NCBI GenBank assembly: GCA_033064195.1
Contig: JARBJD010000611.1
Coordinates: forward strand, 1-29,099
Origin: Blattamonas nauphoetae
Lineage: Eukaryota; Preaxostyla; Oxymonadida
Length of the DNA stretch: 29,099 nt
Direction: 5' to 3'
The position numbers were made by a program, and so were the translations under genes. Below, in pieces: positions 1 to 8,432 of this stretch. The notes beneath the pieces are model-generated. The model made no database searches. It saw only the letters and a list, made by a program, of their open reading frames with translations, and had not been told where the DNA came from. Each line of letters starts with the position of its first letter. Positions within the stretch are counted from its first letter, which is position 1.

Positions 1-1690
1 GAGCGGGCCAGATACAGCAGGGGAGGAGTGGAGGCAGGGTCAGATGGGATTGGGAGAAGTGGAGAGCGGGCCAGATACAGCAGGGAGAAGTGGAGGCAGG
101 TCAGATACAGCGGGGAAAGTGGAGAGCGGGCCAGATACAGCGGGGAAAGTGGAGAGCGGGTCAGATGGGATTGGGGAAAGTGGAGAGCGGGCCAGATACA
201 GCAGGGGAGAAGTGGAGGCGGGCCAGATGGGATTGGGAAAGTGGAGAGCGGGCCAGATACAACGGGGAAAGTGGAGAGCGGGCCAGATACAACGGGGAAA
301 GTGGAGAGCGGGCCAGATACAACGGGGAAAGTGGAGAGCGGGTCAGATGGGATTGGGAAAGTGGAGAGCGGGCCAGATACAACGGGGAAAGTGGAGAGCG
401 GGTCAGATGGGATTGGGAAAGTGGAGAGCGGGCCAGATACAACGGGGAAAGTGGAGAGCGGGCCAGATACAACGGGGAAAGTGGAGAGCGGGCCAGATAC
501 AACGGGGAAAGTGGAGAGCGGGCCAGATACAACGGGAAAGTGGAGAGCGGGTCAGATGGGATTGGGAAAGTGGAGAGCGGGCCAGATACAACGGGGAAAG
601 TGGAGAGCGGGCCAGATACAACGGGGAAAGTGGAGAGCGGGTCAGATGGGATTGGGAAAGTGGAGAGCGGGTCAGATGGGATTGGGAAAGTGGAGAGCGG
701 GCCAGATGGGATTGGGAAAGTGGAGAGCGGGTCAGATACAACGGGGAAAGTGGAGAGCGGGTCAGATGGGATTGGGAAAGTGGAGAGCGGGCCAGATACA
801 ACGGGGAAAGTGGAGAGCGGGTCAGATGGGATTGGGAAAGTGGAGAGCGGGTCAGATGGGATTGGGAAAGTGGAGAGCGGGTCAGATGGGATTGGGAAAG
901 TGGAGAGCGGGTCAGATGGGATTGGGAAAGTGGAGAGCGGGTCAGATGGGATTGGGAAAGTGGAGAGCGGGTCAGATGGGATTGGGAAAGTGGAGAGCGG
1001 GTCAGATACAACGGGGAAAGTGGAGAGCGGGTCAGATGGGATTGGGAAAGTGGAGAGCGGGCCAGATACAACGGGGAAAGTGGAGAGCGGGTCAGATGGG
1101 ATTGGGAAAGTGGAGAGCGGGCCAGATACAACGGGGAAAGTGGAGAGCAGGTCAGATGGGATTGGGAAAGTGGAGAGCGGGTCAGATACAACGGGGAAAG
1201 TGGAGAGCGGGTCAGATGGGATTGGGAAAGTGGAGAGCGGGCCAGATACAACGGGGAAAGTGGAGAGCGGGTCAGATGGGATTGGGAAAGTGGAGAGCGG
1301 GCCAGATACAACGGGGAAAGTGGAGAGCAGGTCAGATGGGATTGGGAAAGTGGAGAGCGGGCCAGATACAACGGGGAAAGTGGAGAGCGGGTCAGATGGG
1401 ATTGGGAAAGTGGAGAGCGGGCCAGATACAACGGGGAAAGTGGAGAGCGGGTCAGATGGGATTGGGAAAGTGGAGAGCGGGCCAGATACAACGGGGAAAG
1501 TGGAGAGCGGGTCAGATGGGATTGGGAAAGTGGAGAGCGGGCCAGATACAACGGGGAAAGTGGAGAGCGGGTCAGATGGGATTGGGAAAGTGGAGAGCGG
1601 GCCAGATACAACGGGGAAAGTGGAGAGCGGGTCAGATGGGATTGGGAAAGTGGAGAGCGGGTCAGATACAACGGGGAAAGTGGAGAGCAG
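1..1690 (+). repeat. 30-bp coding minisatellite (LINE-A N-terminal repeat)
   Basis: About 56 copies of a 30-bp unit (10 codons) lie head to tail and start before the window. Two unit types share the core GTGGAGAGCGGG. Type A continues TCAGATGGGATTGGGAAA and type B continues CCAGATACAACGGGGAAA. From about 1020 to 1680 they alternate strictly A-B, making a 60-bp higher-order dimer; to the left the order is irregular. In the frame that joins the downstream LINE protein the unit reads KVESGSDGIG or KVESGPDTTG. No unit contains a stop in any of the three forward frames, and a one-base deletion near 530 changes frame without ending the reading. Confidence 0.95.
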
Positions 1691-2303
1691 GTCAGTGACA
1701 AGGGGGAAAGTAGAAAACGGAACCAGATCGATTGAACGAATGGAAGGTGAACGGGACAAGCTCACGAGTGTGAAGATGAATTTGAACGAACCAATCAAAA
1801 GGAAAGAAAACAGAACTACACCTCTGACATTCCAGGGGCAATCCGAAACAAAGATACAAGCCGACACGGATGACTGGCTTTCAAAACTCGAAAGGGCCGC
1901 AGCGGAGGACACACTCCCCATCACCCAAGCCCGGAAAGACAAACACCCCCAACAAAAAGGAGTTGAAAAGAATCTGGACAGTTCTTTCCAGGAACAGCTG
2001 GAGGAGTTGGTGAACCGAAGGAAGGAGGTGGAGAACATGTGGATGAGTCGGAAACTCAGTGTGAAGCAGGTAGAAGATAGAAAGGGTCTGATGACAGTCA
2101 ATCGAACAGAGATTGCAGGGAATGTGAAGAGCGGTGAGGAAGCGAATCAAAGAGAGGATGAGAAGCTTCTAAGCTGGGTGAAGATGCTCATAGAGACAAT
2201 GAAGATCTGGAACAGCATCAACTTCAAGAAGCTGATGGGAAACCTTGAGTTGAAGGAGGGCCAAACTTTTGGAGGACAAAGAGATGGGGAGAAGACAAAG
2301 TGA
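1..2303 (+). pseudogene. LINE-A N-terminal region: repeat tract plus charged linker
   Basis: This is the N-terminal part of the LINE-A protein; the true start lies before the window. After the 10-aa repeats comes about 200 residues of charged, helix-prone sequence. It contains DDWLSKLE (about 1870-1895), EQLEELVNRRKEVE (about 1990-2030) and KLLSWVKMLIETMKIW (about 2164-2210). LINE-B has the matching EWLNELE and KLLEEQEEVKRRKK at the same place upstream of its RT, so the two regions look homologous. The frame ends at TGA 2301-2303, while the LINE-B counterpart reads on without a break, so I infer a frame disruption here. Sequence resembling the LINE-B stretch VDILPIIGLLQ continues in another frame around 2330-2400 (RKLLPILGIAP). 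The function is unknown; a nucleic-acid-binding N-terminus is a guess. Confidence 0.65.
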
Positions 2304-4425
2304 TGAAAGTTGAATCGCTTGCAACCGCGACGATCCGAAAGCTCCTGCCAATCCTTGGCATCGCTCCAAACACATCCCTCCCTAATTACATCCTCCATCT
2401 CCCATTGAACGAACTCTCGCGAACACATTGAACTCATCAACACCCACACAACGACTAGCACAGAATACACATTCGTGATTGCGAAAGCATGGAACCGAAT
2501 CAAAGCGCCAGAAAAGAAGATTGGACAGCCTGTCACGCTGAGAGAGAAAGAGTTCGCTCACTCCAAGGCACTTCAGTCACTCGATCCGTCCGAAGGACAC
2601 AGCCTCCCAACACAGTCCAAATCCCAATCCCGACATTCAAGCAACCACAAGAAGCCTCACATCTCCGCCCAGCAGACCTCCCACCATTCAACCCAACGAA
2701 TGGCTACACAAGTTGGAGTGAAGACCTAACGACACAGCATCTTCACGGAGGTAGGACACTCCTTGCCCACCTCCTCTCCAAAGCAAACGATCGCCTCGCA
2801 GACACAAACTGGTCGCGAGAGGAGATAGATGAGCTGATGTGGAAGCTGTCGTCGATCCCGTCAGAGCTGAAAGCCAGAACGCACAAACCAAAGAGGAAGA
2901 CCGTAGAGAGGACAGTGAGGCTGAGCCAAGAAGAGACATTGAACCGAGCAGTGAAGAAGTGGGAGAACTTGGTGGCAAGAGGGAAGACGAGCTCCATCAC
3001 GAAAGAGATCGAGGACATGAATGCCGGTCGCACACAGTCACTCTCCTTCGACGAAGTGAAGCAAAGAATCACAGCCCTCCACAACGATGAGGACAGGAAG
3101 GCCCTCTATCTCAGTGTCAACAGGAGGACAAGGGAACAAGTGCGCAGTGGAGAGAAACTGGAGATCAGGAACGCGACCAATGGTCTCAACTCGAACTCCA
3201 CACCCTCGCTCGACGGCCTCACAGCTGAGTTCGTCAAGAGATGCTGCCGAAACGACAAGATCGTGGAGGACCAATTGGGCAATCTCATCTCTCTCTGCCT
3301 CGAAAGGAACTATCTCCCTCAAGCGTGGTGCGTGTGCAGGATGGTCGGGATCCCGAAAACAGATGGGAAGATCAGACCGATCGCTGTCCAACACACCTTG
3401 CGGAAACTTATGGCTCGCCTACTCCTCGAACGGAACAAGGGTTGGTTGCAGAGGCACACCTCCCCAAGACAAGTCGGGGTGGGTGTGAGGAACGGCAGGA
3501 GCGTGGTTGTTGATGCGGTGGAGCATGCCATCGACGAGGCAATCCAACAGAGAACCACACAGTTCATCGTCATGCTTGACATGTCCAATGCCTTTCAGAA
3601 TGTCCGAAGACAACAACTCCTCAACAAGCTGGCAGACATCGAGGACTACGACGCTGAACTCTTGCACTTCATCAGAAATTCCTTCGAGCAAGAGACCCTC
3701 ATCCTCAGTCGAGGCGAGGAGACAGCAGCGATCCCAAACAGCCGCGGTGTCCAGCAGGGATGTCCACTATCTCCATCCCTCTTTGCCTTCTACATCACTG
3801 AACCAATGAGGCAAGCTGAAGCTGGCGGAGCAACGGCATGGGGTTACCTCGACGACCTTGTCCTCATGGCGAACTCGGAAGCCCAACTCAACCGCAGCCT
3901 GACCAAGCTCTCAACATCCCTCACTGCACACGGCCTCACCCTCAATCCAACGAAGACGGTCATCATGTCAGTCGTCGATGGCGTCCCCTCAACCAAACCG
4001 ATCAACGTGCTCGGTCACTCGGTCACTCCTCGAACATCGGCCAAGCTTCTTGGTACGATCGTGACCAACGACCAGCAAACCAGAGACAACTTCTTCATGG
4101 AGCGAGTGGAGAGAATCAAGTCGACGCTTCCCAAGGTCTCCCTCCTCAGTCACCAAGCACACTTGCATCTCCTCCGTCAATCCATCTCCTCCAAACCCCT
4201 TCACATCCTCGCCACCACCTTCATCTCAGAGGAAGCCCTCATCTCCGCAGACACCACCATCACCTCCCACCTCTCAAATCTCTTCAACATCCCTGATTCC
4301 CAACAGTTCCTCATCCACCTCCCAATCAAAGAAGGAGGACTCGGCATCCCCTCATTCGTTCAGACAGCCCTTCCATCACTCATCTGTTCACACGCATCGC
4401 TCCACCCAGAGATGTGGGAAGCCGA
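2304..4425 (+). pseudogene. LINE-A reverse transcriptase (5' part of split ORF)
   Basis: This encodes the RT of a non-LTR retrotransposon, which copies element RNA at a nicked target. From about 2590 one frame is open to the hAT-1 insertion. Motifs in order: IPIPTF (about 2620); NSNSTPSLDG (about 3190); IPKTDGKIRPIA (about 3350); motif A LDMSNAFQNV with Asp at 3578-3580; motif B GVQQGCPLSPSLF (about 3748); motif C YLDD at 3845-3856; then a thumb-like region with HQAHLHLLRQ and EGGLGIPSF. Between 2304 and 2590 the homologous sequence is spread over more than one frame, so the gene is broken there. It is cut after codons GAA GCC GA at 4425 by hAT-1, and the same frame resumes at 13599. By eye it is roughly half identical to the LINE-B RT, so the two are different families of one clade. 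Confidence 0.9.
4418..4425. repeat. hAT-1 target-site duplication, left copy
   Basis: The 8 bp GAAGCCGA lies directly before the hAT-1 left end and recurs at 7928-7935 directly after its right end. Eight base pairs is the standard duplication length for hAT transposons. Confidence 0.93.
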
Positions 4426-4800
4426 TAATGATGAGCAACGGACGGACAAAACGTCGTTCTCCTCGGACATCGGACAGAGCACAAGTCCAAGCAAAAAAGA
4501 AGTGTTTCATGTGACCCAAAGAGCTGTTCAATCCTCAAATTTATATCATCAATGCGTCTAAAATGATGTAATTATCCAGATTTTGTGATTTAAACTGAGA
4601 AAAAAACACGTACTGAGAATTCGGACAAAATGACCCATTAATTGCAGAAATGTCCAAGCTTGTCCGATCTTGGACATCCGCTCTTTTGTTGAAAAACGGA
4701 ATCATCTAAATTTCTTCACCATCGAATGATGATCAGTTGAAAACGGACAAAACTGTCCTGTCCTGGACATGTCCGGATCGTCCTCCCCATCTCAATTTGT
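4426..4800. promoter_or_regulatory. hAT-1 left terminal and subterminal transposase-binding region
   Basis: This terminal region is rich in GGACA and its complement TGTCC: CGGACGGACAAAAC, CGGACATCGGACAG, AATTCGGACAAAATG, CTTGTCCGATCTTGGACAT, AACGGACAAAACTGTCC and CCTGGACATGTCCGGAT. Clustered short motifs in both orientations next to the ends are typical transposase-binding sites in hAT elements. The same cluster recurs at 7943-8300. Binding is inferred. Confidence 0.7.
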
Positions 4801-5178
4801 CTTCGTCGTACATTTTCTCTCAGAGCCAATTCCATCACAATTTGAATGTCGATGATCGGTCAAAACCTCTTTTGTCTTGCTCTCAATCATTTTTGATTTG
4901 CATTGAATGAAAATAAGCGGAGATCTTCTCGATTCAATATTCACTCTTCTCCATGCTATCTTTGACATTCAATTGCATTGAAACCTGAAAAATTCACACA
5001 ATAGGTTTGCCTCTCCATTGTTTTGACATCTTAATCGCATATTTCTCTTCTTTAGTCGATAAATACTGCTCCACTCCTCCAAACAAGCCGGAATTCCGAT
5101 TTATCAAAGATCATGAGGAATCTGATGACTGTTTTGCCTTAGAACCTTGATTACACATCCTCTCTCAACGATTTAATC
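4801..5178. other. hAT-1 non-coding left interior
   Basis: This AT-rich stretch lies between the subterminal motif cluster and the first ATG-started frame. I see no repeat, RNA gene or clear promoter element in it. Confidence 0.5.
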
Positions 5179-6943
5179 ATGTCTCTTTTCTACCTCACTC
5201 CGACGGACGAATCACACGAAAGTTTTTCTCTGATCGTCTCTTTCGATCTTGTAGACTGTGTTACGTTCCGTGAAGAAGTGGCCGAACATTATTGTCCCAT
5301 ACCCTTCAAAGAAGACGACTCGAGATTCGAAATGACCTTCGCTCGCCGTAAACGACGGCCAACACCACACCCGGACTCGTCGCATCGAAGGCGGGATCTG
5401 TCGTCGGATGGGACTGTGCCCTCACCATCTTTCGAGAATGAGGACTCGATGTTGGATCAGCTGAACAATCCGATGTATTCTCTTCGCAGGACCCTCTCAC
5501 TAAACGGCAGAAAGAGCTGATCGTTTCAATCTGCTTCGAAAACCAGAACCAGAAGGAGGATAACATGAATATTGAAGAGACTGTTGCTGATCTCAGAATG
5601 GAGATCGAGCAATTGAAACATGAAGCTCGCATTGCGAAAACTGAACGAGTCGCAGTGAAAGAGGATTTCGACGAGAAGCCACGAAAGAGGAGCGGATGCG
5701 AGAGCGAGATCATCAGATGAAGCAGAAAGAGAAGACAATGGCTGAGGGAGGAAGGAATTGGAGAAGTTGAAGAATGAGAACAGGTCACACCGTTCGTCGC
5801 CTCTCTCCTCTCGAACAGGCAAGCTCAGTGCTGATCAGGAATCGAACCAGAAGAAAGAATCACAAACCAATGCTCAATTTGGGATGCTCGTCGAAGATTT
5901 GGAGCGGACATCACAACAACTCCACAGAGCCAGAACAGAAATCAGTCAGCTTGTCGAAAAGAACGAGAAAGGGCAGCGAGAGAAAGCAAATCTGAAGAAA
6001 ACAAACTCGCATCAGGAGACGCAGATCCTGTCCATGCAGGGCGAGAACGCTCAACAGAAGAAGGCGGAACTAGAGACGGAGTTTGAGATGGTGAAGAAAG
6101 AGAAGAGAGAGCTGAAGGAGAAAGCTCGTGCTTTTGACAGGAACAAGGTCACACCAGAAACAGGACAACACTTGGTCACTCTGCACAACACGAATAGCGC
6201 TCTGAAGCAGACCATCCAACAACTTGAAGAAACAAACAGAGATCTTGAAGAGAACAACGAAGGACTGCAGGAGAAAGTGAACAAGCTGACGAAACAACAA
6301 GACGCGCTGCAGAAGCAGGACGACATCATTCAGGAGACAATCCTCAAGCTGTCGACCATCATGCGACAGGATGCCGACGAGAAAGGGTTGTTTGAGGATA
6401 GATTGTTGTTCGATGACGATTCGCACTCGTCGAGTCTGAATTCGCGAGACAGAAAGAAGAGGAAGAAGCAGAAGAAAGCTGTCTGGATCTCGAAGGACGA
6501 GGACATCCGTGAAATCCATTCGGACGATCTGGATTTGGGTGATTTGGACTACGCGGAGACGACAGTTCTGACCAACCTACTGGACAAGAATCACAGTCAG
6601 ATTGTGGAAGAGACACAGCAGCGGAACGAAGCGTATCTTGAGACGTCAGGAAGAAAGTTTGGACGATCAAGAACACTCTCGCACAGTGCTCATCTCACCC
6701 ACTCGCTCAGATCTGCCAACAGAACTCGGTCATCCAAACGTGGCAGAAGCAGCAGGATCTCCTCCTTTCAGAGCGGGACAGAGAGTTGAAAGAGAAGGAC
6801 GATATTCACGCGGCCATCCAACAAGAGACCCTCCTCACTCTGCGTGAGAAGCAGGACAAGATCGAAGACATCAACATTCAGCGGCAAAGAAACATCGTCA
6901 CGAACGACCAGCTCGAGTCAAGTGTTGCCGAAGGTGCATCTTG
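5179..6943 (+). pseudogene. Captured coiled-coil protein gene, decayed
   Basis: An ATG at 5179 opens 113 codons (MSLFYLTPTDES...). The rest of the stretch codes, in several different frames, for continuous Glu/Lys/Gln-rich coiled coil. Examples are NIEETVADLRMEIEQLKHEA (about 5570-5630), LEETNRDLEENNEGLQEKVN (about 6220-6280) and ELKEKDDIHAAIQQETLLTL (about 6785-6845). The longest open piece is about 5760-6789. Heptad-like sequence continues across the frame changes near 5470, 5680-5760 and 6750, so this was one long coiled-coil gene that has taken at least three frameshifts. There are no transposase, nuclease or DNA-binding motifs. I do not recognise the family. The likeliest origin is a host gene fragment captured by the transposon; a lost element gene is the alternative. 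Confidence 0.6.
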
Positions 6944-6994
6944 ACAACCCCTCAACAGCCCACTCCATCTGTCCCTCAGGCACACGAGCCACCG

Positions 6995-7546
6995 ATGGCT
7001 CTTAGACCAGCAAAGAACGAGCTTGTGAGGCCGTACGCGTCGGAGTTTCATTCGCTGATCAACCAAATCAACAAAAACAAACAGAGATTCCCAAATCTGT
7101 CGCAGACGGAACATGACGTGATGATCAACCTCCTCTCGTCCTACTTCGTCCTCCTCCTCCCGCCCTCGCTCATCCAATCGTTCACTGCGAACACCTTCCC
7201 AACACTCGACACAGCCAAGTTGAACGACACAATCTTCGACTCGCCGTACGTCTCGCAGTTGGTGGAATGTCAGATCATTCCAGTCCATACTTCCCTTCTC
7301 CACAGCCGATCCACACACATTCTGGACCACACTTCACTCACACTCATTCCACGACCATCTGCTCTCAACTTGTTCGTGCAGAGCGCTGGAGTCTCCTCGC
7401 TCGTTCAAATCGTCCTCAACTTGACTTCTCTCTCCGACCCCAACCAGTTCGACGCGAATGTCATCCAGTCTGCCTTGTCCTCTCCCCAATCCTTCGTGTC
7501 TGCCATGTCAATGTCTCGCTTCTTCAGAATTTCATATTGCGAATAG
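6995..7546 (+). CDS. Hypothetical protein inside hAT-1, 183 aa
   Basis: The first ATG in an open frame that reaches back to 6941 is at 6995. The product begins MALRPAKNELVRPYASEF and contains amphipathic stretches such as DVMINLLSSYFVLLLPPSL and SSLVQIVLNLTSLSD, which suggest an alpha-helical repeat fold. There is no signal peptide and no catalytic motif that I recognise. It starts about 50 bp after the coiled-coil pseudogene ends and may once have been the C-terminal half of the same captured gene. The C-terminal end (MSMSRFFRISYCE) looks arbitrary, so the gene may be truncated there. It could also be inactive. Confidence 0.45.
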   Translation: MALRPAKNELVRPYASEFHSLINQINKNKQRFPNLSQTEHDVMINLLSSYFVLLLPPSLIQSFTANTFPTLDTAKLNDTIFDSPYVSQLVECQIIPVHTSLLHSRSTHILDHTSLTLIPRPSALNLFVQSAGVSSLVQIVLNLTSLSDPNQFDANVIQSALSSPQSFVSAMSMSRFFRISYCE

Positions 7547-7870
7547 GCTCTCAAAGATAGTTGTTTGGAAATGTCAATTCTTTGATCAAAGACTGCAAGA
7601 CGTTGGATCCCATCTTCTTTCTCTTCCTTCCTTTCCTCTCTCTCATCATTCACATCCTGTTCAAGTCTTCCATCATCATTTTCTCTTTCAACTTCGAGTC
7701 ATGAGCACAGGTCGATTTCGAACTGTTTACAGAAGAAACACATTACAGTACTGTCTGAAGAACAACATATTATTCATGTTAAGAGATTAAATTCTTGAGT
7801 TGAGTCAATTCTCACCTGTCAACGTAGATCATGCCCTTCTTCAAAACTTACCAGTGGGGGTCTCCTAATT
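7547..7870. other. hAT-1 non-coding right interior
   Basis: This stretch is AT-rich with pyrimidine-rich runs (TTTCTCTTCCTTCC near 7617). Short open frames here have no supporting feature. I see nothing definite before the terminal hairpin. Confidence 0.4.
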
Positions 7871-7898
7871 AGGCGCTGTCCGAGGACGGACAGCGCCT
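7871..7898. promoter_or_regulatory. hAT-1 subterminal hairpin
   Basis: A perfect 12-bp stem, AGGCGCTGTCCG pairing with CGGACAGCGCCT, encloses the 4-nt loop AGGA, 29 bp inside the right terminus. The near-identical hairpin occurs at the same place in hAT-2 (13543-13568). Conservation of both position and stem suggests a role in transposase recognition. Confidence 0.8.
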
Positions 7899-7927
7899 CA
7901 CCTTGTCCGGACAATTGCTCCTCCCTA

Positions 7928-7935
7928 GAAGCCGA
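7928..7935. repeat. hAT-1 target-site duplication, right copy
   Basis: GAAGCCGA is identical to 4418-4425. Its last base (A, 7935) is also the first base of the hAT-2 left duplication, so the two insertions are only 7 bp apart in the original LINE-A sequence. Confidence 0.93.
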
Positions 7936-7942
7936 TCACATC
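7935..7942. repeat. hAT-2 target-site duplication, left copy
   Basis: The 8 bp ATCACATC lies directly before the hAT-2 left end and recurs at 13599-13606 directly after its right end. Confidence 0.95.
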
Positions 7943-8300
7943 TAAGGATGAGCAACGGACGGACAAAACAAGAGTTTCTTCGGACATCGGACAGAGGTCT
8001 TGTCCAATCTGAGAAAATTCAGTTCTTGCAACGTGACTACCTGTGAATAATCCTCCATTTGAGTCTAAACTCTTTTTAAATCATGATATTGTTCAAAATT
8101 TGTCCATAAAGAGTGATTAGAAACAAGAATTGAGAATTCGGACAAAATGACCCATTAATTGTAAAAATGTCCAACCATGTCCGATCTTGGACAATCTCTC
8201 CTGTATTGAAAAACAGAATCATTTGAATTTCTTCATTATCCAGATGTGATTAGTTGAAAACGGACAAATCTGTCCAGTCCCGGACATCGGACGATCAACC
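7943..8300. promoter_or_regulatory. hAT-2 left terminal and subterminal region
   Basis: It shares the GGACA/TGTCC motif cluster with hAT-1: CGGACGGACAAAAC, CGGACATCGGACAG, CGGACAAAATGACCC, CATGTCCGATCTTGGACAA and CGGACAAATCTGTCC. It probably combines transposase-binding sites with the transposase promoter, since the gene starts at 8433. The latter role is inferred from position only. Confidence 0.7.
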
Positions 8301-8432
8301 CACGCGACAGTTTTTTGATTCAAACACGAATCGGAAGACAACTTCTTCTTCAGTTTCAAATTCGCACGAGTCAAGATTGTCAACTCTTTCAGCTATCAGA
8401 ACAGTGATCAATGCACAAGAAACATTTCACAC

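Larger units (their letters stand above)
4426..7927 (+). mobile_element. hAT-1: non-autonomous hAT transposon, 3502 bp
   Basis: The left end TAATGATGAGCAAC and the inverted right end TAGGGAGGAGCAATTG form imperfect terminal inverted repeats of the hAT type. The element is flanked by the 8-bp duplication GAAGCCGA and sits inside the LINE-A coding region. Its left 350 bp closely resembles the left end of hAT-2: compare GAATTCGGACAAAATGACCC near 4617 with the copy near 8133. The last ~58 bp resemble the hAT-2 right end. No transposase is present. The interior holds a decayed coiled-coil gene and one further open frame, so it looks like a carrier of captured sequence that depends on a transposase supplied elsewhere, possibly by hAT-2. 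Confidence 0.92.

Noticed and set aside
1-1690. CRISPR array
   Set aside because: The 30-bp units are directly abutting with no unique spacers, lie in a coding frame of a LINE, and the window is eukaryotic.
161-2101. Long minus-strand open frame across the LINE-A repeat (Ser/Pro/Leu-rich)
   Set aside because: It is an antisense reading of a stop-free 30-bp unit, and it disappears once the repeat's own composition is accounted for. The plus strand joins a recognisable LINE protein.
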